A DNA stretch of 64,000 bases from assembly GCA_027922465.2 (NCBI GenBank), contig BQMF02000027.1, forward strand, positions 620,001-684,000, written 5' to 3'. The notes under the pieces were generated by a model. That model did no database searches, had not been told where the DNA came from, and worked only from the letters and a program-made list of their open reading frames with translations. The translations under genes and the position numbers were made by a program. Positions 32,465 to 43,801 of the stretch are shown here, piece after piece. The DNA comes from Turritopsis dohrnii. Lineage: Eukaryota > Cnidaria > Hydrozoa > Anthoathecata > Oceaniidae. Numbering within the stretch: the stretch's first letter is position 1; every line of letters starts with the position of its first letter.

Positions 32465-32987
32465 AGGTGGATTTACACACGTCGAAATTTTCGATCGAAA
32501 TTTTTTAAGCTTGCTGATTGGCTGAGAAAAATCATCTGACCTTTCTTCTTCGAAAAAAATACTCTTCGAAAAAGTTGAAATTTTTCAACTTTTTCGTGAC
32601 GAATGTTTTTTCGAAGAAAAGCTAAACCAATCAAAATCGCTGTTTTAAACTTGTTTTGCTGCGTCATCAAAACGTGCAAATCAAACATGGACGTTGATCC
32701 AGAAGTGCTGCGTGCTTTATTTTGCGCTGTTTCTCAGCAGCAAGACAAACAACAAGAACTACATTCTCTTTTGTTCTGCTTTTATTTTCTTCTTATACTT
32801 AATCAGGAGCAACAACCTCGTTAATATTAATTTTCTATACAGAAGAGCCCTGCACTTCATGTTTGTTTACATAAGAAATGGCGCCTTTTTTCGTTAGTGT
32901 GTAAATTAAAAATGAAAATTCGACGCGAAAAGTTTCGATCGAAAATATCTATTCAATTGAAAAATTTCGACGTGTGTAAATCCAGCT
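32465..32987 (+). mobile_element. Harbinger-like MITE, TAA duplication, with an ORF start retained
   Basis: The ends AG[G/C]TGGATTTACACACGTCGA are inverted and flanked by TAA (32462-32464, 32988-32990). Subterminal cgatcgaaa is also inverted. Inside, the plus strand at 32688-32824 has a 45-codon frame, MDVDPEVLRALFCAVSQQQ..., which looks like the start of a transposon protein that breaks off. This fits internal deletion of a larger PIF/Harbinger element. Confidence 0.75.
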
Positions 32988-33071
32988 TAACTGCTTCTAA
33001 TTATTGGAATGGGAATTAGGAATAAAGAGATTATTATTATTAAGTTATAAAGTAATGAAATCAGTGGAACA

Positions 33072-33440
33072 ATGAATCGCACAAAAACGAGGTTAGATAT
33101 GAAACTCGGTCACATTTCAGTGTTCAAACCAAAATTCGGGAAAGGTCTATTTACCTACGAAGACATCTTAACGGTCGGCGATGTTGTTGTAGTTATGGAA
33201 GGGATGACGGAAGATGAAGAACTTGTGCAGGAGTTACTTGAGGCAGTCGAGAAGGAAGAGCAAGAAGAAAATGAAGAAAACATAATCTCGAACATAATCT
33301 AGGACGTTTTCAAATATCAACGTACCGAGAATTCAGCTTAACTGGGACATTCTAATAAGTCGGACACTTTCCCCATTCCCCTTGAGGGTAAATAGTGGTG
33401 TATAATGGAGTATACTGTATTGAAAAATACTTTTATCTCC
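33072..33440 (+). mobile_element. 3' end of a pogo/Tigger-like transposon
   Basis: A 76-residue frame (33072-33302) reads MKLGHISVFKPKFGKG, then YEDILTVGDVVVVMEGMTED and an acidic tail, the style of a Tigger/pogo transposase C-terminus. Just after it lie aattcagcttaactgggac and aagtcggacactttccccattcccc, typical terminal sequence of such elements. The transposase core is absent. Confidence 0.5.
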
Positions 33441-33847
33441 ATTATTATGATTTTTTTTGTTGGCCCAGAGACGTTTGGCATGTGGTACTTTAAAACATCT
33501 TTCCAAACATCTTGACGTATGTAAGACATCTTTAACATGTTTTTTCAAATATGCTCTGCCCACTGGTTTACGGATGTCGGTTTACGGATGTCATTTCGGA
33601 ATATTTGACATGCCATGTCTATTTCGCATTTTCAACGAAAAATCGACGTTTCAAAGTTTTGAGAATTTTGAAAGCAAGATTTTACTTCTTTTTTTTGTTT
33701 TGGCTAAAATCAAGTTTCGGCTTGGGTAGTTGAGTAGCGATAGTACACTGTTATTTTTATAAGAACATAATCTATAAGAAAATTGCAGTTAGAAAATTGA
33801 GGCTCACTCAAATTTTTAGTATTCTTACATAAAAAAAGTGAAGCTGA

Positions 33848-33891
33848 TTAGTTTGTTTATTTGTTTGTTTGTTTGTTTGTTTATTTGTTTT
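33848..33891 (+). repeat. (GTTT)n microsatellite
   Basis: About 11 units of gttt/attt. Confidence 0.9.
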
Positions 33892-35261
33892 TACCGCTGA
33901 TGCTCAATATAGCTGCTTTGAATTTTTTTTTCATCGCCTAGCTACTTATTGTATCTAAAAAACCAAAAGAAAAAAAAACAAAAACTGTTCTTCTTGTTCG
34001 TGCTGTTCATAAAAAATAGTGAGTAAATCTTTTAATGTTTGCTTGGTTAATATCTTGCTTGATTTGCTTGATTGTTTACAGATTTATGATGGTTACTACA
34101 TTATTTGGAATTATCTTTCTATGTTTCTGTAAATTATGTTAGAAAAGGTATATGCTTATTTTTTTTAAGCATCTGAGCTTATGCTTATAAGAAGAAATGG
34201 AGTGTGTTTCAAATGCGCTATATTTAGATGTCCCCCCATATCCCCTCCCCTCCACCACGGCCATTGCATTGCAGTCTATTAGAAGGTAATTGGATCACAA
34301 AATTTCAATAATAGCTTAAGGAGGCTGTTTGAAATCCTGTCCTATTTACTATAGGTGTTTTAATTAGCAAAATGCATTATATTTGAAAAATAATTGCTCT
34401 TTTGCTCCGACTCTTTGTACGCAGGAAATAGAAATAAACATTGAATAGTATCTATGGAAAGATCGCTGATCATTAACAAGGCTAGCTTGATTGAAATAAT
34501 GTTCGTGCTGTTTACGCGTTGTGTTGATGCTTACGTTGGAACACTTTGAATAGCAAAGAAAAAACCTTGGAAGTCAAAGTGGTCAAAAAGGAACAGCGAG
34601 CATTTCGGATATATTATTGTAAGTGCATTGTATATAAATACGCAGCTTCGGCTAGCAAGTCTTAGTTTCTGGAGTCTGAGCCTTCAATTGGTTTGCCGCG
34701 GTATGTTTGAATTATGTGTGGCTGATTAATAAAGTGATCGCTAACAAAATCTCTCCTTTAACCGACTTCTCATTTTTGAAATGCTTTAAAAAATGATAAG
34801 ATTGTTTTGACCGTTTGGAAGACTTCTTCTCAACGGACAAAATAGTGTATATCAAGGGCTCCTTTAATACGTATAAGGAAAGATGTTTTAAACACGTTTA
34901 TTGGATGTTTTCCATGTTGGGTAAGGGTTCACATTTTTAACAAACATCTAAATAATTTCAATCCACACAACAAGGAACAAAAGAAAACATATCATTATCA
35001 ATTGAATGTTGTGCTACCCCGTTCAAACTATCACCAGTTAATGTTTTACAGATTATGTGTTAGCTGTATCTGGGAATATATGACCATATAGCAAGCTCAT
35101 TGTAGGGTCTGTTACAAAAATACTTGTTTTGTGTCGGACGGACAAATCGATACTTTGTGCTATATAAAAAAACAGCACGTTTATGATACAATATCGAAAG
35201 TATACTAGAATAGAGTTTACAAAATTGAACTACAAAATTGACGACTTACAATGTTTCCTCC

Positions 35262-35440
35262 CTCTTTTACTGTTGCAGTTTATCTAATATGCCCCATTCA
35301 GCTTCATTGTACACTGTTTTTTTCCAGAAATATTTAAGAATCACTCAAGAATACTTCATTCTCAAATTTGAAGAATTGTTAAGAACTACAAGGCTTAAGT
35401 CAGTTTATATAATTCTTATAAAAAATTATATTTTGAGTAA
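35262..35440 (+). repeat. Dispersed repeat, copy 1
   Basis: About 175 bp match 58296-58468 (inside a SIRT6 intron) at roughly 90% identity by eye, same orientation. Shared words include cctccctcttttactgttgc and cattgtacactgttttttt. Class unknown. Confidence 0.75.
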
Positions 35441-36126
35441 TTAAAGTATCTAAGTTTAGGACATTCAAATCATTAGATGGAATGCACAAGCTAGTGTAAC
35501 AACCTGTAACAATTTTCAGAAATGTGTTGTAGCTATGCAAGTGCTGCAACATTTCAAAATTTCATGTTGCTAATTTATCGAATATTCTGGTAGTAACTGT
35601 CGCTTAACTTTTTGACAAAATTTACTAGTGTTGCTTATAAACTTGTTGCTTATAAAAAAAACATGTAAAACAGTTTGACCCGGCTTTTAAGACAAAAAGT
35701 GTTCACGCGTAATTTCAAAAATTTCAAAAATTTCAAAAAACTCCTTGTTCGAAAACTGTTAGATTCTACTTTGAAAATCCAATGCATTATTTAAAGTATA
35801 AACACATTTCAAGAAAAAACCTTCCAAAATGGATACTGTAAGTAGCTAATAGATATTCTTCTTTCAAAAAAAATGAATGAAATATTAACTACATGGAAAA
35901 AACATTTTATTTTTTACTGTTGAATTCTGCAAATAAAAAGGCAGTAAAGATCATAATATTCATATGGCATCGTTCGCATGAAAACACACGGCTTACGTCA
36001 TTTCCATTACAACATTTCGTAGTAAAGGTAACGACACTTATTACTTGCCATTTTAAATAGACCGACATTGAGCACTCTGTACTCTGCACTCTGTACGCGT
36101 TTGGACCACCTTCTCAGTTCATAACA

Positions 36127-36167
36127 CATATGAAACATCATATGAAACATCATATGAAACATCATAT
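36127..36167 (+). repeat. 13-bp tandem repeat (acatatgaaacat)
   Basis: Three units of catatgaaacat. Confidence 0.85.
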
Positions 36168-36428
36168 TCTCAATACTCGAGCTATAATTTTGGTGTAAAT
36201 AACCAAAGACAGCAAAAGACAGAAACATTCATCTTGCTTTTGTAGTTAATGGTTTCCAGGGGTCGAAATAAGGTTTTTTTCATTGCTGGCTATTTTTAAT
36301 GATAGCACTGAAGGAACCGTATAGATGCAGAGGTGCTTTGACAACAGTTGGATGTTTAGGGGCGAAGTATGAAGTACAAAGTAGATATGCCAGGTAAGTG
36401 TGAAATTAAATCTTTCAATAAATAACAT

Positions 36429-36680
36429 ATGAAAATATATGAATTTTCTTGCCGGCTAACAAGGAAATATTACAAATCTTACAGTCTACATAGCAAACCT
36501 AGAATTGAGGCTTTTGCTGGCAGTCGGCCGTTATTTCGTCCCTGGATATACGTCATTAAACCAACGCCTAAACAAAGACTTTCAACACTCATCGCATATT
36601 ACTCTAGCCACTTGGTGACAGGTAGACTGTTATCTGGTCATGTAGAACTAAATCCTAACTATCCACAAGTAGAAATCTAA
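36429..36680 (+). pseudogene. Possible LINE N-terminal remnant with degenerate 2A-like motif
   Basis: An 83-residue frame ends with LLSGHVELNPNY, close to the GDVE-x-NPGP motif found near the N-terminus of ORFs in some non-LTR retrotransposons. The final glycine-proline is lost, so ribosome skipping would not work. The rest is not recognisable. Confidence 0.35.
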
Positions 36681-36793
36681 TAATAAAGCTAAAAGAAAAG
36701 CGATCCATCGATTTGCTCGAAGTGCTACTGTCATAATAACAAACATCAAAACAGAAAGATTTCAGCCGAGATACAAATATATACGGCCACTAC

Positions 36794-37927
36794 TGTTGTG
36801 GGGAAGGAATTCAAGACCTTCTCTTTTGGTGTATTTTCCAGACTGACTGATATCTTTCGAAATCAAATAAATAGTCTCAGAGGAAACCCCGACACGACAT
36901 CCCTCCCCCCTGAGACCAGTCCCCTAAAAACATGACAATCATAAAATCCTAAAAATGATAACAAAACTCTTAAATGATAAACAAGTCCTAATATATAATC
37001 TAAATACATAAACCAAATTTTTCGAAATATTCATGACTATTTGATATTCATTTCTCAGTTCATGATTAATTCTTATCTTTACTTCTCAGTTTAGTGGCTG
37101 ACGTCCTATCTGGCATTGCGTCTGGTGTGAGTTGACTTCCGTAAAATCTAGTGTTCAAAAATTCAATCAAAGCTTCCAGTCCTGTGGAATTCGTTAGTTG
37201 GAAAATTTTCGCTTCCTTTCGGTAGGAGTCTTCCAAAGTGTTGACCACGTGGTTGGTAGCTAATGCGTTTATGGTGTCTGCGTCTGTCAATCCATATAAA
37301 TCTCTGATAACTGTTCGTAGTTCGTGTACGAAAGTATTCACATTTAAATTTTTCCTCCAAACTAATCCTCTAAGTTTGGTCTCAAGAGTTCGTTTATACT
37401 CTGTCCCTGCAAATTTCTCTTTCAACAAATTTTTCAATGTATCATACGTAACTGTGTTGTCCGATAAAATCGTTTCGGATACCAGTGAAAATGCTACTGA
37501 ATCAGTGCAGCAAAGTAGAAAATCTTTATACTTATCATTCTTAACGCCCGTTGCACGCAACATTGCTTCAAATCGCTGAATCCACAACGTAAAACTAACT
37601 TCATTATCACCACAAAATTTCGGTATGTTAGGAATCCTCGAACCAGCAGCCATACCCAAAATTTCAAACGACATGAGAAATCAACAAATGAATCAAAACA
37701 ATTATCTCAAAAAAAATTTTTATGACTTCCTCCAATCATACTCCAAAAATTTTCAACACCAATTCACAAATCAATAATATCAAAACAATCCAAATTCAAT
37801 CTCGGTAGAAGCTCCAATTGTTGTGGGGAAGGAATTCAAGACCTTCTCTTTTGGTGTATTTTCCAGACTGACTGATATCTTTCGAAATCAAATAATAAAT
37901 AGTCTCAGAGGAAACCCCGACACGACA
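36794..37927 (-). mobile_element. Mini LTR retrotransposon encoding only gag (TR-GAG-like)
   Basis: Two direct repeats, 36794-36899 and 37819-37927, are nearly identical (the right has three extra bases, aataataaat versus aataaat). Each begins TG and ends CA, with inverted tips TGTTGTG...CACGACA. A CTAC duplication flanks the whole (36790-36793, 37928-37931). Read on the minus strand, the 5' LTR is followed after two bases by TGGAGCTTCTACCGAG, a credible tRNA primer-binding site. The 3' LTR is preceded by the polypurine tract AGGGGGGAGGGA (36900-36911). The only ORF is gag-like. There is no room for protease, RT or integrase, so it must be moved by enzymes from elsewhere. High LTR identity implies recent insertion. 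Confidence 0.88.
37066..37674 (-). CDS. gag-like capsid protein of the mini LTR element
   Basis: A 202-residue intact frame; the alternative start at residue 8 gives MAAGSRIPNIPKF. It has the Ty3/Gypsy-type gag signature: PKFCGD near the start, LWIQRFEAML, then helices with LLKEKFAGTEYKRTLETKL, FVHELRTVIRDLYG and LIEFLNTRF. No CCHC zinc knuckle is present and it ends in a basic tail. In retroelements this domain forms the particle shell. The frame is uninterrupted, consistent with selection or recent insertion. Confidence 0.75.
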   Translation of the reverse strand: MSFEILGMAAGSRIPNIPKFCGDNEVSFTLWIQRFEAMLRATGVKNDKYKDFLLCCTDSVAFSLVSETILSDNTVTYDTLKNLLKEKFAGTEYKRTLETKLRGLVWRKNLNVNTFVHELRTVIRDLYGLTDADTINALATNHVVNTLEDSYRKEAKIFQLTNSTGLEALIEFLNTRFYGSQLTPDAMPDRTSATKLRSKDKN

Positions 37928-37931
37928 CTAC

Positions 37932-39579
37932 AAGCAATTCAAAGCATCTCAAAAGCACATCAAAATATCTCAATTTCTTCATTGATGATTTTAAATCAAC
38001 TTCGTTCAATACCACCTATACCCGAAAAACAAATTTATATTTTCAATCAATTAATTGTAGCAATCATCATGTACCACTCAAAAGAGGTAAAATGACCCGC
38101 CACTGGCACTATGGATGAAAGACTTAAAACATAATCCTGCCTTAGAACAACAAAAAGAGCAAGTTTAACCGCAATACACTTCCATTAAATCGACCGAAGG
38201 AGTTTTGGCGGGCTTGCCACCGTATTCTATGACCCATCAGTAAAATCAATTATGCAAATTTGATTAAACGCGCCTCTCACCTCTCAAGGAATTAATTGCT
38301 CTGTACATGGTGCTCGGAAGAAAAGATAAATGAGTATAACGTGTTAAGTATTTGTAAGCTTTCAAAATAATAATTTAGTCAATGAAAGTAAACAAGAGGC
38401 CCTAAGGCCTTAAGGTCAGCGCTTTCAGCAAAGTTGAAAAACGACGGACTGTGCAGCAAAACCAAAAAAATATTTGCTCCAGAAAGGTCAAAACAGCAAT
38501 TTCTGAGTTGTAACTAGGGTGATTAAGGGAATAAAACATTATATGTATCCATGGTCACAGCTCATGAAGTATATTTCTTTTGTTTCAATTTCAACTGCTG
38601 TTTATCAATTAAGCTACGTTTACACTTACAAATAATTTTATAACATGAACTGGGGCCAGTGTAACTCAGGCTAATAATAAAATTAAAGCTCTATTTCGGA
38701 TGTAGTTTATTCATACCGGGAGTTAGTGTAATAACGCTGCTACCGTTTCGCACCGTATGGTTCTTGTTACCTTTCCCTTATTGGTCGGGAGATTTTCGTG
38801 GCAGCATATAAACTGCATACACAGTAATACAATACGCATCAACAGAAATCATATGGGCATAACAACACTACAACAACTACTTTGATACTTTAATCGGTTT
38901 TATTTAAGCTTCAAATTCCAGTTTTACAAGTTGGACTTTCCAGCTTTACGTTCTTACAGGCGTACGTGTTTGGTTAATCACGCAGGTGAACTTTCGTTTC
39001 TACCAATTAAGTGATCCGCAGATAAGGTTACATGAAGATCTAATGCCAAGCAGTTGCTGATTACTAAAGATAAAAGTATAAAAAGTTCTAATTAATTCCA
39101 TTTAACAAAATTCAGACCTTATTGAAACTTGAATTATAATTTTAACTCTCATTTTATACCTGAAGGGAAAATAGTTACTGAATCTCTCAATTTCGTAGTG
39201 GCGGCTGAGTCATATTGGTCAATAAAACTTTAAATTTCTCATCCGGAATAAGGTAAAATTCAGTTCATGGAAATTCATATAAATTTTTCTTTTTCTCCAG
39301 TTACAAAAGAAATCTGAAATAATTTGTGTTGAACTTTGTTTGACTTTCAAATATTTTTCATAATGGCACAAAATTGTAGAAAATGGCGACTAAATATTTG
39401 CTTTTGATATTTGTCAATTGTCCTAATTCTGAACACAAATCAAATCCAATTGTCGTAGATTAAAAACACTGCACGTCCCATACTGTTAATCATACTAAAA
39501 GACATTTCTACAAATGAGCATGGTTGCATCTGCTCATTGACCCAAATCTTTCTGGATTCTGAATTGGGAAAATTGCTGG
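37932..39579. other. Intergenic region, unassigned
   Basis: The right flank of the mini LTR element followed by AT-rich sequence. A block at 38620-38940 has a TATA-like gcatataaactgc but no supportable gene. Confidence 0.3.
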
Positions 39580-39903
39580 TCATCGTTGGTCATCAGGATC
39601 ATCGCTTCCTGAATGACTTTTTTTTAAATGAGCCTGAATCCAATTTACCAACAAAAGACCAACACTTAAAATATCTCTGGCAACAAGTTCAGTAAAATTG
39701 CAAGATTTTGGGCAGAGGCATCCATAAGTATACAAACAATTCCAGCTTGTTACACGAAAGTTTTCACAGTATGTAAATGATCCCTCAAAAAAAATTCCAC
39801 ACGGCGGAATAAAGCAACCTGTCTTGATGAGAGGGACTCCTAGATGGGGAAGCAATTTGTCGCAAGGGATGGAAATTTCCCTTGTGGATACTTCTTTCCA
39901 TAC
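39580..39903 (-). CDS. Candidate terminal exon of an unknown Cys-rich protein
   Basis: A minus-strand frame of about 107 codons ends with TGA at 39580. It starts just after a good acceptor (tttcattatcag at 39904-39915). It contains CDKLLPHLGVPLI, TGCFIPPCGIFFEG, TYCENF and SWNCLYTYGCLCPKSCNF: eight cysteines in about 75 residues, unusual for chance AT-rich sequence. No family recognised. A possible upstream exon at about 41054-41104 (CIIIGWDKNLGERK, donor gtaagt) does not join it in the right phase, so the gene model is unproven. Confidence 0.3.
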   Translation of the reverse strand, partial: VWKEVSTREISIPCDKLLPHLGVPLIKTGCFIPPCGIFFEGSFTYCENFRVTSWNCLYTYGCLCPKSCNFTELVARDILSVGLLLVNWIQAHLKKSHSGSDDPDDQR

Positions 39904-39923
39904 TGATAATGAAAATATCAATA

Positions 39924-42030
39924 TTGTTAATATTTATCCTTATTTAAAAAGGCAAGTAAAACAATTTATATGAGTAATTATACCTTATTCATATGATTTG
40001 TTTGCAGGAGAATTAATTACATGACAAATTTTTGCAAATTGAACCTAAGAAAAACGGATTTGCGGGATTTATTTTTGCGAATTTGCCAAAAATCTCGGAA
40101 TTTGCGGGACTTGAGCGACTCAAAGACAAACTTGAAAAAATGAAATTTATCCTTTTATCCTTTTACTCATCATCATTTCCATTATTGAGAATATCAAAAG
40201 TATTCCTGTATCTGTACAATTTTAAGAATCTCCCTCAATGTTACCTGTACCATCAATAAAAAAAGTTCTGAATACTAATAATGATGTAATAGAGATAGAT
40301 TGAAAAGTAAAATATTATGTTTTCTTGTTTCGGGGTCCATTATTTCCATATTCATCATTCTGTGGTGTGCAGATACAATTCATATCCCCTATACGTGTAT
40401 ATGTAATTTGGAAAAAAAATTTGCTCTAAAAATGAGAGAAAGCTTATTAATTGTAGGGGAATAAATCCCGCAATTAATAGTGCTGCAAGAAATTCTCCTC
40501 TAGTATTTAGAATACGAGTAAGGTAGTATAATTTTGTGTTTGTGTTTTAATGATCTTTTCTTCGTTTTTGTTTTCTTATGAGCTGATGTGTGTTATTGCT
40601 ACTGTAATTATGTTTACATTTACCTAACATTTACATTTTACCTCACATATTTTTTAACACTTTCTCTAATTAATAACTTCTAACATATTTTAACCTTTTA
40701 CTATAATATAACTTCTTGTATATATATATAATATACTTACAATTCAGCTTGTAATTTAATTTTACTACTAATGATGACAAAAGAAATGTCGAAACATGTT
40801 TTAAAAAAAGTTGTAGCTATTGTTCGTAAAAATAATTATTTATACTAAACTTGTGCCATTATTAAACTAAGGTCTTTTGGTAACTTTTTTTGTTCATTCA
40901 AAATTTCAAGCTACAAAATTGAAGTGTTTAACAGTACAAGAACACAATAAATTCAGTAAGAATCATCTAGTCTTCTCTTAAGGCATGTAAGAATGTTTTG
41001 AAGAAAAAGAAAACATAACTTTGAGTTTCATGAGATAAATAATCTATGCAACTTACCTGACTTTTTCTCTCTCCTAAATTTTTATCCCATCCAATTATGA
41101 TACATGGCTGTTAATGTCTTGATTCAATACACTCCAATGTAAGTTCATACTGTTGTATTATCGCATTTGTAAAACCTAATTCGACTATTAGAGGAACCAA
41201 TATATATACTTCTTTGATTCTTGTTGATAACTTTGAGCAGCGTTTCGCTCCCAGAATGCACTACGTTCAAATAAAGGGTGGGGAGAGGGCGCATTAAAAC
41301 AAATAATTTATTTATTCATTCGAATGAAGAGAACTCTTTTTGTACTGTAAATATATTTATTTCGTCAGACACAAATGATGTATTTTCCAAAAATCAGCGT
41401 TGTGCTTTAAACTTTCTGATTTTGAACTGAAAAATTTAAAGTTAGTAACAACGGGCGTATAACTGGGGCGTGAACAACTGCGATCTTACACACACACGGA
41501 CGGACGGACTGACAGACACGGGGAAATGAAAGATCAGCTACCTTGCGGCGCTGACCAATAATCTAAAAACAATCAATTTTCTTCTGATAAAGCCATTAGT
41601 TTCTCGGCTATTTAAGACAAATGAAAGTAAAACTTTGTAGATGTTGATCTACCTACTGGCGTAAGCCAATTTGGAGGAGAACGTTCTAAAAAAAGAATTG
41701 TCCTCTCTCCATATTTTTACACCAGTAAAAGCGATTCTAAATGCACCAGTGTTTTAAATGCACCAGTGCTTTAAATGCGTTAAATTTGTCTTATGTATCA
41801 CTGTACCGAATTTCAGAAAACTTTGAGAACTCTCAGGTTTTTAGGACTAAATTGGTCAAATAGGTGACAGGTGTCAAATATTCGAAACTTCATTATCACA
41901 TTGGCTGCTGCTTCAGTAAATTTAAATCAATATAACACATGACATTTTCCTTGGCTCTCAAGATTTTGCTCTCAACGTTTGTGTTCTATCTTGAAACCAT
42001 TTATCCATTTAATCCTAAATATTTACCCAG
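39924..42030. other. Intergenic region, unassigned
   Basis: AT-rich sequence with minor words such as ggacggacggac (41502) and two near-copies of atgcaccagtg(t/c)tttaa (41740-41775). No gene supported. Confidence 0.3.
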
Positions 42031-42039
42031 GATATGCTC

Positions 42040-42298
42040 TTCAGTTCCTTAAGGTACTGGTAACATTGAGGAGTCCTACAAAGGAGGTACTCTAGAGCAC
42101 TTAAAATCCCCATTTGGGCTACGGAAGCTGTAATGACAGGAACCGCTCAACTAGACAACCATCCTAGACGTCATTCCTACTCTCTTGCTGAGTGCTAAGC
42201 AAAGAGGAGTGATTCACACTGTTACAGTCGCAGGGATAACTCGGCGACCTCCCGAACAGGAGGCGAGCACTCTACCACTAGGCTACCAGTCGGTATAG
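42040..42298 (-). mobile_element. tRNA-derived SINE-like repeat
   Basis: On the minus strand, a tRNA-like head at about 42298-42225 has an A box tagcctagtgg and the stem word ctcgcctcctgttcgggagg, then a degenerate B box (gagttatcc). A GC-richer unrelated body follows. I take it for a SINE rather than a tRNA gene because the acceptor stem does not close. Confidence 0.5.
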
Positions 42299-43440
42299 TC
42301 GGCGGAATGGTAAACACCTTTTGAATGACGTCACATTCGGCCACTACAATTACCATAATTAGTACTCATTTATTTTTGTATGTGTTTCACCTGTGTTCAA
42401 ATTAGTTTGTTTCGTTAGCGTAAAATTCCTCCCTGTCGTTCTTTGATTACTTTTTAAATTGGTGATAATTTATAACATACTGTGTTATTGTGACACAAGA
42501 TAATTAGCATGCACCTGGCTGACAGTATGAAATTCGCATCAACTTCTACTGCGATTGAAGGGTTATTTTTATTTTTAGAACAATTTTATGCAAATTTTAT
42601 GAAATTAGGGTGTGTATGATCAGGTTGACAGGTTGAAAAAAATGATGGAATCTTTCGTCATCTCATTGGCATAAAATAAAAAAACAAAATTAAGCGTGAC
42701 AAACAAAAATACTTGGAAATAAGAACAGCCAGCTTCAGGTCAAATTTTACTTATTCTCACAAAAAATAGAACATTTTAGATGGATTAAACGATTATATAT
42801 GTAATGAGTTTTGTTGTATCTCTTCTGCCTTTGCTATCAAAACTCTTTCAAGCTTAGAAATTCAAATTTCATCCATCTATAAGCAACTGTAATTTTTGTT
42901 TCAGTTTTTTTTGTCTTGTCTAATGAAAAGACGACTTTTTACATTACGAAAACATATGGCATTTTTTTTAATTTTCTATAAAAACAATGATTGGCTTTTG
43001 AAAAAAAATGTTTTTTGAATACAAGATGAAATGACGCACGGCGAGGAAATATTTTTCAGAACGTTTGTTTTAATGCTTTGTTTTTGTCTTTTTTTTATAT
43101 GATGCCATCAAAGAAGAAATTGATTGTTAGAAAATTGGATATATTTTCTCGGATGTTTGCAATATGTATGGGCGTATAAAGACATGGACATACAATAACT
43201 AATTTCTAACGTCTTTCATTTCTGTTCTTATGCAATTATATATTCATTAGAAAGGCTGTCTGAAAATGGTCAGGAAGAACAATCTGTTTTCATTCAATTC
43301 AGAAAAGGTTCATTGTTGAGATTGTGAGAAACCATGAGGAGCCGTGTTTAAAAAATGTTTACAAAATAAAAGTAAAATCTTGAAGTGCATTTTTTGGTTT
43401 GTTACTGAGATCAAAGAATCTAATAGAAGCTTGTCATCTT
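42299..43440. other. Intergenic region upstream of the P450 gene
   Basis: AT-rich sequence with no gene or repeat boundary that I can support. Confidence 0.3.
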
Positions 43441-43559
43441 CCCAGCCGGCGCATTTGCTAAAAACCTCTGCGAAGGAGTGCATTTCTGTAGAATTATACA
43501 CACTATTTCAATAAAAATGCTCTTCGTCGCAGTGACTTTTTGACGATTTTGCCTACTGG
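43441..43559 (+). mobile_element. Short hairpin MITE, copy 2
   Basis: Begins CCCAGCCGGC and ends gcctactgg. The core ctgcgaaggagtgcatttc and gctcttcgtcgcagtg are imperfectly complementary. It lies about 240 bp upstream of the P450 start. Confidence 0.75.
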
Positions 43560-43801
43560 ATTAACAATACTTGAGGGAGTTTCACAACTCCCTTTATAGA
43601 AAATGTCCTCTTTTTGTACGTCCATGTTAATGACATTGTTACATCGATTACTTAATGTGATTTGAAGCTTCATTAAAGAAACATAAATGCTGATGATGTC
43701 ATGAAAGAGATCTGCTATTTATAAATTATCATATCGTATTTGTAGCATATGTAAACAGTGTTTGGAAGTTAAGAATTATTTATTTTTGCAGGATTACGGA
43801 C

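Larger units (their letters stand above)
33441..36428. other. Intergenic region, mostly unassigned
   Basis: Contains the (gttt)n repeat, the dispersed repeat at 35262-35440 and the 36127-36167 repeat. Around 34630-34745 a TATATAAATA box, agtcttag and AATAAA lie in an order that would suit a solo LTR, but I could not define its ends. No gene. Confidence 0.35.

Noticed and set aside
34630..34745. Solo LTR with TATATAAATA and AATAAA
   Set aside because: Order of signals is suggestive, but no TG...CA ends or duplication could be fixed.
41054..41104. Small exon (CIIIGWDKNLGERK) joined to the Cys-rich frame at 39580-39903
   Set aside because: Good splice signals, but the phase that keeps this exon open leads to an early stop in the next one, so the two do not form one coherent model.
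42225..42298. tRNA gene on the minus strand
   Set aside because: A box is good but the B box is degenerate and the acceptor stem does not pair; better explained as a SINE head.
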